Assembly (NCBI GenBank): GCA_044336205.1
Contig: CP172318.1
Span: 620,001-684,000, forward strand
DNA: 64,000 nt
Origin: Ruoffia sp044336205
Lineage (GTDB): Bacteria; Bacillota; Bacilli; Lactobacillales; Aerococcaceae
Direction of reading: 5' to 3'
Part shown: positions 26,445-36,190 of the stretch, one piece after another
Layout of the letters: every line of letters begins with the position of its first letter
Numbering within the stretch: the stretch's first letter is position 1
The notes under the pieces: model-generated
What the model saw: the letters and a program-made list of their open reading frames with translations, nothing else
Databases searched by the model: none
What the model was told of the DNA's origin: nothing
Program-made: the position numbers and the translations under genes

Positions 26445-26628
26445 TTAAAGAAGCACAACGAGATTCGTCGTACCAAATAACTGGGTTAGACTCATCTTTC
26501 TCTTTCGAGTTGGATTTAGCACCTTGCCTAACGGTAGGTTGCTGAAGCTTCATCGGGCCAATTCCCTCTGCTTGCTCTGGATAAGTTGTGATTTTTAATT
26601 GTGTAGCTACTCTATCATAAAGATTTGT
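26437..26628 (-). pseudogene. Start-less upstream frame of the 26103-26444 gene
   Basis: Open for about 63 codons, from two TAA codons to the TAA at 26437-26439, reading ...ITTYPEQAEGIGPMKLQQ and ...DESNPVIWYDESRCASLIE. An internal ATG would leave 38 residues. It overlaps the next gene's TTG start by a few bases, typical of coupled genes. Likely a truncated gene; function unknown. Confidence 0.35.
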
Positions 26629-26752
26629 TTATTACAAGCGGATTGAACTTCTTGACATGTATAGTTGATGCTTTCGAGGAAGGTATTAAAGTGAGAAAAC
26701 CTACATTACCATTGACAGCAATAACTTATCTTATGCTATTAAGTTTAGCTGA

Positions 26753-27262
26753 GACGCTCAGTTAGATCGGTTTCATGAAGTTGATGACACATTTGTTCAG
26801 GTTTCGCGCATTGACTTTCGAAAATTTGAGGATTAAGAATCTTACACAGATTACATCACATTATATGAACATGACGGTTGAAATCATAATTATGGAAGTC
26901 GTGAACATGGTCTACATTTTTTTATGCAAGATAAAGTAGAAGTTCTTACTGACTAATACTCAGATTAAGGTTCTAGAGCCCAGTTGTACTAAAGTATTGA
27001 GAGTATATGTTTTTTACCTATTTTAATCAATGCTGAATTACGTGATGTTTTTCATATCAATAGCTTTAAATCAGCCTACATGACTCCAAGGCTTTGAGAA
27101 ATGACTAGGATTGATTTTTGGACAGCCTTTGCATCTGAGGCACCATTTGCCTTATTCCGACTTTTTACGAGTTGGCTACTAGTCTTTCCGATTATGACAT
27201 TTCTAATTGGATCAGTGGTCAATTGATATCGATATAAGAAGTTAGAAGCTAAAGAGGTATAG
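26753..27262 (+). pseudogene. Decayed gene with seven in-frame stops
   Basis: One frame (DRFHEVDDTFVQVSRIDFRK, ...DYITLYEHDG, NYGSREHGLHFFMQDKVEV, ...MTRIDFWTAFASEAPFALF) runs to a TAG at 27260-27262 and is interrupted by seven TAA/TGA codons but no detected frameshift. The last part has a membrane-like stretch. Family not recognised. Confidence 0.45.
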
Positions 27263-27270
27263 ATCATAAC

Positions 27271-27308
27271 AAAAGAACTGACTCAAATAAGGGAGTCAGC
27301 TCTTTTAT
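27271..27308. terminator. Bidirectional terminator
   Basis: AAAAGAACTGACTC pairs with GAGTCAGCTCTTTT with a one-base mismatch; it follows the cupin gene on the minus strand. Confidence 0.75.
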
Positions 27309-27326
27309 TACTTATGTGTAAATATA

Positions 27327-27755
27327 TTAATGTTCATTAGGATCATCAATCGCATCTTGATGAGTCTCGTGTACTGTTCCAGGTAGATGGTCTGGACCAG
27401 CGTATACAGTATATAATTTTAGAGGTTCGTTTGAGTCATTAATAACATTGTGCCAAACATTGGCAGGAACAAAGATAGCATCGTCTTCATAGACTTCTTG
27501 AGTGAAGTCTAAGTTATCTTCAGTTGGCCCCATCTTACAAATTCCTTGGCCACTTTCAATGCGTAAGAATTGATCAATGCCTTTGTGTTGTTCTAATCCA
27601 ATATCATCACCAGGTTGAATTGTCATCACTGTGACTTGTAATTTATCACCCGTCCAAAGAGTAGTTCGATAGTTTTGGTTTTCAACCGTTGCTTTTTCAA
27701 TATTAACGACATAAGGCTCTTTACCGTGATCAGTGAAATCAATTTCTCTAGACAT
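27327..27755 (-). CDS. Cupin domain protein
   Basis: Encodes 142 residues with a single beta-barrel cupin: motif 1 around PGDDIGLEQHKGIDQFLRIESG (written in part; His57 and Gln62 region) and motif 2 DDAIFVPANVWHNVIN. Such proteins bind a metal and include sugar isomerases, dioxygenases and regulators; this one cannot be placed further. ATG follows GGAGG at 27766-27770. Divergent from the MetE-like gene across 206 nt, which may reflect shared control. Confidence 0.82.
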   Translation of the reverse strand: MSREIDFTDHGKEPYVVNIEKATVENQNYRTTLWTGDKLQVTVMTIQPGDDIGLEQHKGIDQFLRIESGQGICKMGPTEDNLDFTQEVYEDDAIFVPANVWHNVINDSNEPLKLYTVYAGPDHLPGTVHETHQDAIDDPNEH

Positions 27756-27961
27756 TAAAATCTCCTCCAGTTATTTAAAATTATTCTAATTTAACTATAC
27801 TACTTAAAACGTTAGCATGCAAATAATAAGATTTCAGCGTTATTCATTAAATTATTAGTTGTAGGTTAAATTAATCTAGTACAGAAAAAGAAATGACTCA
27901 CCGTATTTTAATTAAAATGTTAATGTGTTATAATATTACAAATTTGTGTGGAGGTATATAA

Positions 27962-29173
27962 ATGTCAAAAAATAAAATTTTAACGACTCATGTGGGGTCA
28001 TTACCAAGAACTAAAGCGTTATTACAAGCTAACGAAAAGCGTGCAATAGGAACGATTATGGAAGAAGATTTTAACAAAATCCTTGAAGAATCGATCAATG
28101 AAGTAGTAAAACGTCAAAAAGATATCGGAATTGATATTATCAATGAAGGCGAGTATGGTCATATTACTTCTGGGTCTGTTGACTTTGGAGCGTGGTGGAA
28201 CTATTCATTCTATCGTCTAGGTGGATTAGAGATGACAGATGAAGATCGTTGGGCTAAGACTGAGAAAGTTCGATCAGAACCAGGAAATATTAAGTTAACT
28301 TCATTCTCTGACCGTCGCGACCGCGAAAAGTTCAGAGAAGCTTACGAAGATCCAGATAGCGGTGTTTTAGGTAAACGTACACCCGTTGGTAACCCTGTAT
28401 TTACTGGACCTGTGACTTACATTGGTCAAGAACAAGTTGAACGTGATGTTCGTCTTTTAAAAGAAGCCATGGAGAAAAATGGTATTGAACAAGGTTTTAT
28501 GGCAGCTGTCTCACCAGGTTCTGCTGCTCGTTTAGAAGACCGTTACTATCATGATGAAGAAGCACTACTTAATGATCTAGCCGATGCTTTACGTGTTGAG
28601 TATAAAACAATTACAGATGCTGGATTAATTTTGCAATTGGACGCACCGGACCTAGCGGAAGCTTGGGATCAAATTAATCCGGAGCCATCTGTTGAAGACT
28701 TCCAACATTGGTTGCAATTACGTATTAATGCAATTAATCGTGCAATTGAAGGCATTAATCCAGAATTAGTTCGCTTACACATATGTTGGGGATCGTGGCA
28801 TGGCCCCCACACAACTGATATTCCTCTAGAATATATTGTGGACCAATGTTTGCAAGTTAATGCTTCTGGCTTTACCTTTGAAGCGTCAAGCCCAAGACAT
28901 GCACACGAATGGAGAGTGTGGGAGAAAGAAGGCCGTCTAAAACCAGGTCAAAAAATTATCCCAGGACTTATCTCTCATTCAACAAACGTCGTAGAACATC
29001 CAGAATTAATTGCGGACCGTATTGTTCGATTCGTAGAATTAGTAGGCCCAGAGAATGTGATTGCTTCAACTGACTGTGGTCTAGGTGGGCGATTACATGA
29101 ACAAATCGCCTGGGCAAAACTTGAAGCTCTTCAAGAAGGAGCTGCACTAGCTTCAAAACGATTGTTTGGATAA
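27962..29173 (+). CDS. Cobalamin-independent methionine synthase C-terminal-like protein
   Basis: Encodes 403 residues of a UROD/MetE-like (beta/alpha)8 barrel. Zinc ligands His273 and Cys275 (LHICWGSWHGPH) and Cys372 (STDCGLGG) match the MetE C-terminal domain. Stand-alone proteins of this kind (YxjG/YxjH-like) are thought to move methyl or alkyl groups between thiols and amines rather than use folate; some are epoxyalkane:CoM transferase-like. ATG 27962 follows GTGTGGAGG. Exact substrate unknown. Confidence 0.88.
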   Translation: MSKNKILTTHVGSLPRTKALLQANEKRAIGTIMEEDFNKILEESINEVVKRQKDIGIDIINEGEYGHITSGSVDFGAWWNYSFYRLGGLEMTDEDRWAKTEKVRSEPGNIKLTSFSDRRDREKFREAYEDPDSGVLGKRTPVGNPVFTGPVTYIGQEQVERDVRLLKEAMEKNGIEQGFMAAVSPGSAARLEDRYYHDEEALLNDLADALRVEYKTITDAGLILQLDAPDLAEAWDQINPEPSVEDFQHWLQLRINAINRAIEGINPELVRLHICWGSWHGPHTTDIPLEYIVDQCLQVNASGFTFEASSPRHAHEWRVWEKEGRLKPGQKIIPGLISHSTNVVEHPELIADRIVRFVELVGPENVIASTDCGLGGRLHEQIAWAKLEALQEGAALASKRLFG

Positions 29174-29183
29174 TACAAATGAT

Positions 29184-29224
29184 AAAACTCTCTTTAAGCT
29201 TAATAACTTGAAGAGAGTTTTTTT
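29184..29224 (+). terminator. Rho-independent terminator
   Basis: AAACTCTCTT pairs with AAGAGAGTTT, followed by a T run; the following repeat array should therefore not be read through from the MetE-like gene. Confidence 0.8.
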
Positions 29225-29260
29225 GATGTTCAGTAGTAGAGGAATGGAATGGGGCACTTT

Positions 29261-30530
29261 GATGCGTCAAGTGAAGGGTGTAGATTACTCAGTTCTGTCT
29301 GCGCTGCGCCAAGTTATTGTGTTAGATGTCGTATCTCGGCTGAATTGTGTCAAGTCCAAGCTTCAGATTGCGTCCCTTGCCTTGCGTTACGCCAAGTTAA
29401 AAGACCAGATGACGCACTTGGCTCATCATCACGCCAAGTTAGCGTGTTAGATGTCGTATCTCGGCTGAATTGTGCCAAGTCCAAGCTTCAGATTGCGCCC
29501 CTTATCTTGTTTACGCCAAGTTAAAAGACCAGATGACGCACCTGGCTCATCACCACGCCAAGTTAGCGTGTTAGATGTCGTATCTCGGCTGAATTGTGCC
29601 AAGTCCAAACTTCAGATTGCGCCCCTTGTCTTGTTTACGCCAAGTTAATAGACCAGATGACGCACCTGGCTCATCACCACGCCAAGTTAGCGTGTTAGAT
29701 GTCGTATCTCGGCTGAATTGTGTCAAGTCCAAGCTTCAGATTGCGCCCCTTGCCTTGTGTTACGCCAAGTTAATAGATCAGATTGCGTCCCTTGTCTTGT
29801 GTTACGCCAAGTTAAAAGACCAGATGATGCACCTGGTTCATCACCACGCCAAGTTAGCGTGTTAGATGTCATATCTCGGCTGAATTGTGTCAAGTCCAAG
29901 CTACAGATTGCGCCCCTTGCCTTGTGTTACGCCAAGTTAATAGACCAGATGACGCACCTGGCTCATCACCACGCCAAGTTAGCGTGTTAGATGTCGTATC
30001 TCGGCTGAATTGTGTCAAGTCCAAGCTTCAGATTGCGCCCCTTGCCTTGTGTTACGCTAAGTTAATAGATCAGATTGCGTCCCTTGTCTTGTGTTACGCC
30101 AAGTTAAAAGACCAGATGACGCACCTGGCTCATCACCACGCCAAGTTAGCGTGTTAGATGTCATATCTCGGCTGAATTGTGTCAAGTCCATGCTACAGAT
30201 TGCGCCCCTTGCCTTGTGTTACGCCAAGTTAATAGATCAGATTGCGCCCCTTGTCTTGTTTTACGCCAAGTTAAAAGACCAGATGACGCACCTGGCTCAT
30301 CACCACGCCAAGTTAGCGTGTTAGATGTCATATCTCGCCCTGAACTATGTCAAGTCCAAGCTTCAGATTGCGCCCCTTGCCTTGTGTTACGCCAAGTTAA
30401 TAGACCAGATAACGCATCTTGCTTCGTACTGCGTCAAGTTACCTAGTTAGGTTGAGCATCTCAACCTGAATTACGTCATGCACAAGCTTCAATTTGCGTC
30501 TCTCACCCCAAACTACGCCAAGTGAACAGT
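29261..30530. repeat. Large 42-bp-period tandem repeat array with higher-order structure
   Basis: About 30 units of 41-42 bp over 1.27 kb. Four sub-types alternate: a (TACGCCAAGTTAATAGACCA...), b (CACGCCAAGTTAGCGTGTTA...), c (GTGTCAAGTCCAAGCTTCAG...) and d (TACGCCAAGTTAATAGATCA...). They recur as b-c-a or b-c-d-a blocks of about 125 or 167 bp. Type b contains an inverted repeat CACGC/GCGTG and type a GATGA/TCATC. Edge units are more diverged. Open frames inside are periodic artefacts. Confidence 0.95.
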
Positions 30531-30610
30531 TTTGTTAGCGTATATTCATTAATAAAGTATTTTTTCCTTGTTCCTTCTATATAATTAACCAAAGGAAAGG
30601 TGTACACACC

Positions 30611-31081
30611 ATGTCACTTAAAATTTTACAAGAAGATATCACTTAATTAGAGGTAGATGCTATTGGGAATACGACAAATACAGAATTGTTACAGAATGGA
30701 GGTGTCTGTGGGGCTATCTTTAAAGCGGCAGGTCCCAATCAACTTTAAGAGACGTGTTCAAAGTTAACCGCCATAAATACGGATGAAGCAGTGATTACAA
30801 ATGGATTCGATTTTTCAGCTGGCTACATAATTCATGTAGCGGGGCCAGCACAAAGACAATAGGATTCAACTTAAAGTAAGGAGTTAATGCAATCTGTTTA
30901 TTTGAATTCTTTAAAATTAGCGGTAGAGAATCAGTGTGAGTCCATTTCCTTTCCACTTATCTCTAGTAAAATTTATGGTAATCCTAGGGTGGCCTTGCAA
31001 GTAGCTATTGACTCGATGAAATTATTTATAGAAAAGCACGAATTGGATATCTATTTAATGATAATCAACAAGGGAATGTAG
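30611..31081 (+). pseudogene. Macro domain protein with in-frame stops
   Basis: Starts with AGGAAAGG and ATG 30611 (MSLKILQEDIT), then a TAA at 30644; the same frame goes on LEVDAIGNTTNTELLQNGGV (macro signature, usually VDAIVNAAN) and GAIFKAAGPNQL, further stops near 30746, 30860 and 30869, then ISFPLISSKIYGNP and an intact end at 31081. No frameshift. Macro proteins of this type hydrolyse ADP-ribose esters. The gene must be inactive unless stops are suppressed. Confidence 0.8.
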
Positions 31082-31469
31082 CACTTAGCAGTAAACTAAA
31101 GAAATCTTCCTTATTAACTGTTTTTTTTCTGTCTTTAATTGATGGGTGATTAGTTTAAGTTATCATATAATATATTTGTAAAAATAATTTACTAGTTTTT
31201 TGTAAGAATAAATTTAAATACAGATTTATATAACTGTTATAGTTTAATAGTGAATTAAGAATTAAAAGGTGATTATATCAACTTTATTTGGTTATAAAAC
31301 AAATTAATGGTAAAAATATACTGTGTTAGTTATAGTAGGTCTTAGGATTTATTTAAAATCAATAAGTAACTAATTTTGTCGGAAGTTATAAAAATCTTTT
31401 ATTTGATTTTTAGTATAGACATGGTAATATTCTTACTGTTGAAAAAAATTAAGACGGAGGCGTTAGTAA
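31082..31469 (+). other. AT-rich upstream region of the pyruvate oxidase gene
   Basis: No gene. Very AT-rich with several possible -10 boxes; the stretch TTTTTAGTATAGACATGGTAATAT at 31409-31432 (given in part) may hold the promoter, and GACGGAGG lies 9 nt before the start codon. I see no clear operator or terminator. Confidence 0.35.
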
Positions 31470-33245
31470 TTGGGACGTAAAATAAAAGTTGGATTAGCTG
31501 CTTTAAAGGTTATGGAAGGTTGGGGCGTAGATACAATCTATGGTATTCCTTCAGGAACATTAAGTTCATTAATGGATGCGATGGGTGACCCAGAAAACAG
31601 CATTAAATTCTTACAAGTAAAACATGAAGAAGTCGGAGCAATGGCTGCGGTTATGCAACGTAAATTTGGCGGGAAATTAGGTGTCGTAGTTGGGTCAGGT
31701 GGGCCAGGTGCATCTCACTTAATTAACGGATTATATGATGCTGCGATGGATAACATTCCTGTGTTAGCTATCTTAGGATCTCGTCCACAAAAAGAATTAA
31801 ACATGGATGCATTCCAAGAATTAAACCAAAACCCAATGTATGATCACATTGCTGTTTACAACCGTCGTGTAGCTTATGCAGAACAAATGCCTAAGTTAGT
31901 TGACGATGCAATTCGTCACGCAGTATCTAAGCGTGGAGTTGCGGTTCTTGAAATTCCTGGAGACTTTGGTTTCGCAGAAATCGATGAAGATGCATTCTAC
32001 TCGTCAGGGTCAAGCTACCGTGAGTATGTTCCATCAGCTGTGAATGAGAAAGATATTGACGAAGCAGTAGAATTATTAAATAATTCTAAACGTCCAGTAA
32101 TCTACGCAGGTATTGGTACTATGGGACACGGACCAGCAATTCAAGAATTGGCTCGTAAAATTAAAGCACCAGTAATTACAACAGGTAAAAACTTTGAAAC
32201 TTTTGAGTGGGATTTCGAAGCTTTAACTGGATCTACATACCGTGTAGGTTGGAAGCCAGCGAATGAAACAATTCTAGAATCAGATACAGTTCTATTTGTG
32301 GGATCTAACTTCCCGTTCGCAGAAGTTGAAGGAACTTTCCGAAACATTGAGAACTTCATCCAAATTGACATGGACGCGGCAATGTTAGGTAAACGTCATA
32401 ATGCAGATGTTGCTATTTTAGGAGACGCTGGAGAAGCAATTAATGCTATCCTTGATAAAGTTGATGCTGTTGAAGAATCAGCTTGGTGGAATGCTAACCT
32501 TAAGAACATCCAAAACTGGCGTGAATACATTACTAAGTTAGAAACTAAAGAAGAAGGACCACTTCAATTCTATCAAGTATATAATGCAATTAACAAATAT
32601 GCAGATGAAGATGCTATCTACTCAATTGACGTAGGTAACTCTACTCAAACATCAATCCGTCATTTAAAAATGACACCTAAGAATATGTGGAGAACTTCAC
32701 CATTATTCGCTACAATGGGTATTGCAATTCCAGGTGGTATTGGTGCGAAGAATACATATCCTGACCGTCAAGTATTTAACCTTATCGGAGATGGTGCATT
32801 CTCAATGACTTACCCAGATGTGGTAACTAACGTTCGATACAATATGCCAGTTATCAACGTAGTATTCGCTAACACAGAGTATGCTTTCATTAAAAACAAG
32901 TATGAAGACACAAACAAAAACATTTTCGGTGTAGACTTTACAGATGTAGACTACGCTAAGATTGCTGAAGCTCAAGGAGCAGTTGGTCTAACCGTAAGCC
33001 GTATTGAGGATATGGATCGAGTGATGAAAGAAGCTGTCGATGCTTATCACCAAGGTAAGACAGTTGTTATTGACTGTAAGATTACTAACGATCGTCCAAT
33101 TCCAGTTGAAACACTGAAACTTGACTCAAAATTATATTCTGAAGAAGAAATCAAAGCTTATAAAGAAAGATATGAAGCAGAAGAATTAGTTCCATTCAGA
33201 GAATTCTTAGAAGCTGAAGGATTAGAGTCAAAATACATTAAATAA
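31470..33245 (+). CDS. spxB: Pyruvate oxidase (SpxB-like)
   Basis: Encodes 591 residues, the length of pneumococcal SpxB. Oxidative decarboxylation of pyruvate with phosphate and O2 to acetyl phosphate, CO2 and H2O2, using FAD and thiamine diphosphate. The cofactor-activating glutamate lies in VKHEEVGAMAA (50-60), VVGSGGPGASHLINGLYDAA is typical of the N-terminal domain, and GDGAFSMTYPDVVTN...N is the ThDP motif. TTG start with GGAGG. Acetolactate synthase-like relatives exist but the length and C-terminus favour pyruvate oxidase. Confidence 0.92.
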   Translation: MGRKIKVGLAALKVMEGWGVDTIYGIPSGTLSSLMDAMGDPENSIKFLQVKHEEVGAMAAVMQRKFGGKLGVVVGSGGPGASHLINGLYDAAMDNIPVLAILGSRPQKELNMDAFQELNQNPMYDHIAVYNRRVAYAEQMPKLVDDAIRHAVSKRGVAVLEIPGDFGFAEIDEDAFYSSGSSYREYVPSAVNEKDIDEAVELLNNSKRPVIYAGIGTMGHGPAIQELARKIKAPVITTGKNFETFEWDFEALTGSTYRVGWKPANETILESDTVLFVGSNFPFAEVEGTFRNIENFIQIDMDAAMLGKRHNADVAILGDAGEAINAILDKVDAVEESAWWNANLKNIQNWREYITKLETKEEGPLQFYQVYNAINKYADEDAIYSIDVGNSTQTSIRHLKMTPKNMWRTSPLFATMGIAIPGGIGAKNTYPDRQVFNLIGDGAFSMTYPDVVTNVRYNMPVINVVFANTEYAFIKNKYEDTNKNIFGVDFTDVDYAKIAEAQGAVGLTVSRIEDMDRVMKEAVDAYHQGKTVVIDCKITNDRPIPVETLKLDSKLYSEEEIKAYKERYEAEELVPFREFLEAEGLESKYIK

Positions 33246-33256
33246 TTAAAAAATCA

Positions 33257-33306
33257 TTGACCTCGAAAGCTAGGTGCTACAAACCTAGTCTTCGGGGTTT
33301 TTTAAA
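33257..33306 (+). terminator. Rho-independent terminator of pyruvate oxidase gene
   Basis: ACCTCGAAAGCTAGG pairs with CCTAGTCTTCGGGGT around a short loop, then six T. Confidence 0.85.
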
Positions 33307-33499
33307 ATCTGTTTATTGGCGAGTACAAAAAAAGTATACTATACTAAAGTAGGTAATGAGATAGAAGATATGAAGGGATTAAGATTACGACAAAATATTA
33401 AAAAACTGTACACTGAAACACCTTCCAGAGTTCATTGCCATTGAGGCAGCTAAACGCGATTTATAAAATATCAGTGTATAGGAGGTATAGTCAGTATAG

Positions 33500-33878
33500 C
33501 CGGCACAATGGAGGATCAAAGTTCCGAGTAGAGCCCCTTAGTCGGAACAATGGAAATCCAAAGTTCCGTTTAGAGTGCCTTAATCGGAACAATGGAAATC
33601 CAAAGTTCCGGGTAGAGTGCCTTCCTCGGCACAATGGAGAATCAAAGTTCCGTTTAGAGCCCCTTAGTCGGAACAATGAAAATTCAAAGTTCCGGGTAGA
33701 GTGCCTCCCTCGGCACAATGAAACTCAAAGTTCCGTTTAGAGCGCCTTAGCCGGCACAATGTCACCTCAAAGTTCCGAGCAGAGTGCTTTAGTCGAAACA
33801 ATGAGTATCCAAAGTTCTGGGCAGAGCGCCTTCCTCTGAACAATGTCACCTCAAAGTTCCGGGTAACACTCTCTAACC
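33500..33878. repeat. 42-bp tandem repeat array with hairpin units, about 9 copies
   Basis: Nine units of 42 bp (one of 41) with the core CGGAACAATGG-AATCCAAAGTTCCG. Within a unit CGGAAC pairs with GTTCCG and TGG with CCA, giving an imperfect hairpin; other units have CGGCAC on the left. The spacer GTTTAGAGYGCCTTA is conserved. A short start-less coding scrap (LKHLPEFIAIEAAKRDL, about 33418-33468) precedes it. Confidence 0.93.
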
Positions 33879-34025
33879 GGATTTTATAAGCTACAAATTT
33901 CCAAGCTACAGTCACTTACTAGGTCAAGGTTCTTAGCCACTACTTTCATAGCCACAGACAAATCATAAACTACGCGTATAAATGAAAAAATATAACAAAC
34001 ATAATTATTCAAGGAGGAATCAATA

Positions 34026-34889
34026 ATGAAGATTGGGTTTATTGGTACTGGAGTTATGGGTTCGTCAATGGCGCGCCACTTAATGAAAGCAGGTTATGAG
34101 GTCAATGTTTACAATCGAACTAAATCCAAGACGGATTCATTAGTTGAAGAGGGAGCAGTTTGGCAAGAAACTCCCCGTAACATTGCAGAACAAAGTGATA
34201 TCATCTTCACAATTGTTGGCTATCCTGCTGATGTTGAACAAATTTATTTCGGCGACGATGGAATCGTTGAAGGCATAACCGAAGGTAAAATTGTTATCGA
34301 TATGACAACGAGCACACCTGCCTTAGCACAAAAAATCACAGAAAAATTCGCAGAAAAAGGTGTTATGGCTTTAGATGCACCTGTTTCTGGTGGTGACCTT
34401 GGTGCTAAAAATGGGACATTGACTGTCATGGTAGGTGGCGATAAAGCAACCTTTGAAAAAGTCCTACCTGTTATTCAGACATTTGGTAAAGAAGTGCGAT
34501 GGTTTGGTGGAGCTGGGAGCGGGCAACATACGAAGATGGCTAACCAGATTATGGTTGCTGGAACGATGACTGGTTTAACGGAGATGCTAGCTTATGCCAA
34601 AGCAGCCGGCTTACAATTAGAAGACGTATTAAAAACAGTAAGCGGCGGCGCAGCTGCTAACTGGTCTTTAGAAAAATATGGCCCACGAATTATTACTGAC
34701 GATTATTCTCCTGGATTTTTTGTTAAGCACTTTGTGAAAGATTTGGGGATTGCCTTAGAAGAAGCGAGCAAACTTGATGTTAAATTACCTGCAACAGATC
34801 AGGCATATCAATTATATAAGCAACTTGAAGAACAAGGGCATGGAGATGAAGGAACTCAATCATTGATTAAGTTATGGTGGGGTGAGTAG
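34026..34889 (+). CDS. 3-hydroxyisobutyrate dehydrogenase family oxidoreductase
   Basis: Encodes 287 residues. NAD(P)-binding GTGVMG (7-12), substrate loop DAPVSGG (117-123) and catalytic Lys170 in GQHTKMANQ are present. The family reduces or oxidises beta-hydroxyacids such as tartronate semialdehyde, 3-hydroxyisobutyrate or succinic semialdehyde; substrate cannot be chosen here. ATG follows AAGGAGG. Single gene with its own terminator. Confidence 0.92.
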   Translation: MKIGFIGTGVMGSSMARHLMKAGYEVNVYNRTKSKTDSLVEEGAVWQETPRNIAEQSDIIFTIVGYPADVEQIYFGDDGIVEGITEGKIVIDMTTSTPALAQKITEKFAEKGVMALDAPVSGGDLGAKNGTLTVMVGGDKATFEKVLPVIQTFGKEVRWFGGAGSGQHTKMANQIMVAGTMTGLTEMLAYAKAAGLQLEDVLKTVSGGAAANWSLEKYGPRIITDDYSPGFFVKHFVKDLGIALEEASKLDVKLPATDQAYQLYKQLEEQGHGDEGTQSLIKLWWGE

Positions 34890-34916
34890 GCGTTTACGAC
34901 TATGAACCTCATTCAC

Positions 34917-34961
34917 AATAAGACTTCTAGCTATAATGAGTAGCCAGAAGTCTTATTTATA
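34917..34961 (+). terminator. Rho-independent terminator
   Basis: AATAAGACTTCT and AGAAGTCTTATT form a perfect outer stem with an inner GCTA/TAGC pair. Confidence 0.8.
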
Positions 34962-35069
34962 CTTATTTTTGAAGAATATTTTTTGCTATATCAATTGAAA
35001 TTCTCTGATATAATGTAAATTAACAAAATAATTATATATAGTTAATTCAAAATGAAAGGTTAGTGAATT

Positions 35070-35834
35070 ATGAAACAGATGGGACGAATGATTCTAGTAG
35101 TGATGGCTTTATTAATCACAATACCATTACAAAGTGTTTCTGCTTTAACTTTAGTGGACGAAAGCATGATTCAGCCACTCTATAAAGAGGCTACAGTTGA
35201 GGAAATGATGAAGAATTTGCCTGAGTCAGCTTCATTGGATGATCCGTATTTAATGATAATTAATCGAGAGAATAGAATCACTGAGGATATACCAATGGAG
35301 TTTGCAATGACGGGGTCAGGTGAATATTATAATGCAGAGATTGTCGAACCATTCTCAGCGATGATTAGCGCAGCAGAATTGGAAGGTTATAGTTATCAAA
35401 CTGTTTCTGCCTATCGTACGATGGCTTATCAAGCTGCTAACTTTGATAACCGCTACATGATGTATATTAATGATGGATATAGTGAAGCGGATGCTTTCTA
35501 CTATACTGATATGTTTGTAGCTCCTGCTGATGCGACAGAACACTCAACTGGATTAGCTTTTGATTTATTAGGTTATGATTATCAAGAATATGGGCGAGAT
35601 CTTCATCAAGTATATGGTCAGTATGGTTCAGCAATCTGGTTGGCAGATAATGCCCATAACTATGGATTCGTAGTTCGTTACCTTGATGGGAAGCAAGAGA
35701 TTACTGGTTATGAATACGAACCCTGGCATATTCGATATGTAGGTGTTGATCATGCGACCTTTATGCATGAGTACGGTTTATCGCTTGAAGAGTACCTAAC
35801 CTTGATTCACTTACGCGACCAAGGTGCAGAATAG
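35070..35834 (+). CDS. Secreted D-alanyl-D-alanine carboxypeptidase family protein (VanY/M15B)
   Basis: Encodes 254 residues. A signal peptide (about 1-25, ending SVSA) implies export. The M15B zinc site is visible: His158 and Asp165 in EHSTGLAFDL and His220 in EPWHIRYVG, with Glu217 as catalytic base and Arg116 in SAYRT. Predicted to trim the terminal D-Ala of peptidoglycan stem peptides. ATG is followed 0 nt after its stop by the DUF1294 gene, so the two are coupled. Confidence 0.9.
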   Translation: MKQMGRMILVVMALLITIPLQSVSALTLVDESMIQPLYKEATVEEMMKNLPESASLDDPYLMIINRENRITEDIPMEFAMTGSGEYYNAEIVEPFSAMISAAELEGYSYQTVSAYRTMAYQAANFDNRYMMYINDGYSEADAFYYTDMFVAPADATEHSTGLAFDLLGYDYQEYGRDLHQVYGQYGSAIWLADNAHNYGFVVRYLDGKQEITGYEYEPWHIRYVGVDHATFMHEYGLSLEEYLTLIHLRDQGAE

Positions 35835-36122
35835 ATGGAAAAGATTATTTATGGTAGTTTGTTCATTCTAATTGCATTGTTGAATCTTCGTTCGTGTTAT
35901 CTTTTCTATAAGGATAAGCAACTAGCAAGAGCAGGGGCATATCGAATCTCTGAGAAGAAGTTATTGCAGTCAAGTTTCTTGTTAGGTGGTATTGGTGCCT
36001 TCTTAGCAATGAATTTATTCCGACATAAAACTCAGCATATGACATTCAAAATTTTAATTCCTCTTGCTTTGGTTTTTAACCTAGTCGTTTATGCTTTAAT
36101 ATTCAACAGTTTGTTGAGTTAA
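35835..36122 (+). CDS. DUF1294 membrane protein
   Basis: Encodes 95 residues with about three membrane helices. DUF1294 features: DK..A..GAYRISEKKLL followed by LLGGIGAFLAMNLFRHKTQH. Function of the family is unknown. Begins directly after the stop of the VanY-like gene. Confidence 0.85.
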   Translation: MEKIIYGSLFILIALLNLRSCYLFYKDKQLARAGAYRISEKKLLQSSFLLGGIGAFLAMNLFRHKTQHMTFKILIPLALVFNLVVYALIFNSLLS

Positions 36123-36190
36123 CATATTCATAATGCTATAAAAATATTATTATGGTATTATATTGCTATATCATTAAAGGAGGGTGACTT

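Noticed and set aside
29249..30446. Series of 77-94-residue open frames within the large repeat array
   Set aside because: They overlap in several frames, repeat every unit and exist because the period is a multiple of three. No ribosome binding sites.
30611..31081. Stop-codon reassignment (TAA/TAG read as Gln)
   Set aside because: Dozens of intact genes here end normally with TAA or TAG; only a few decayed genes have internal stops.
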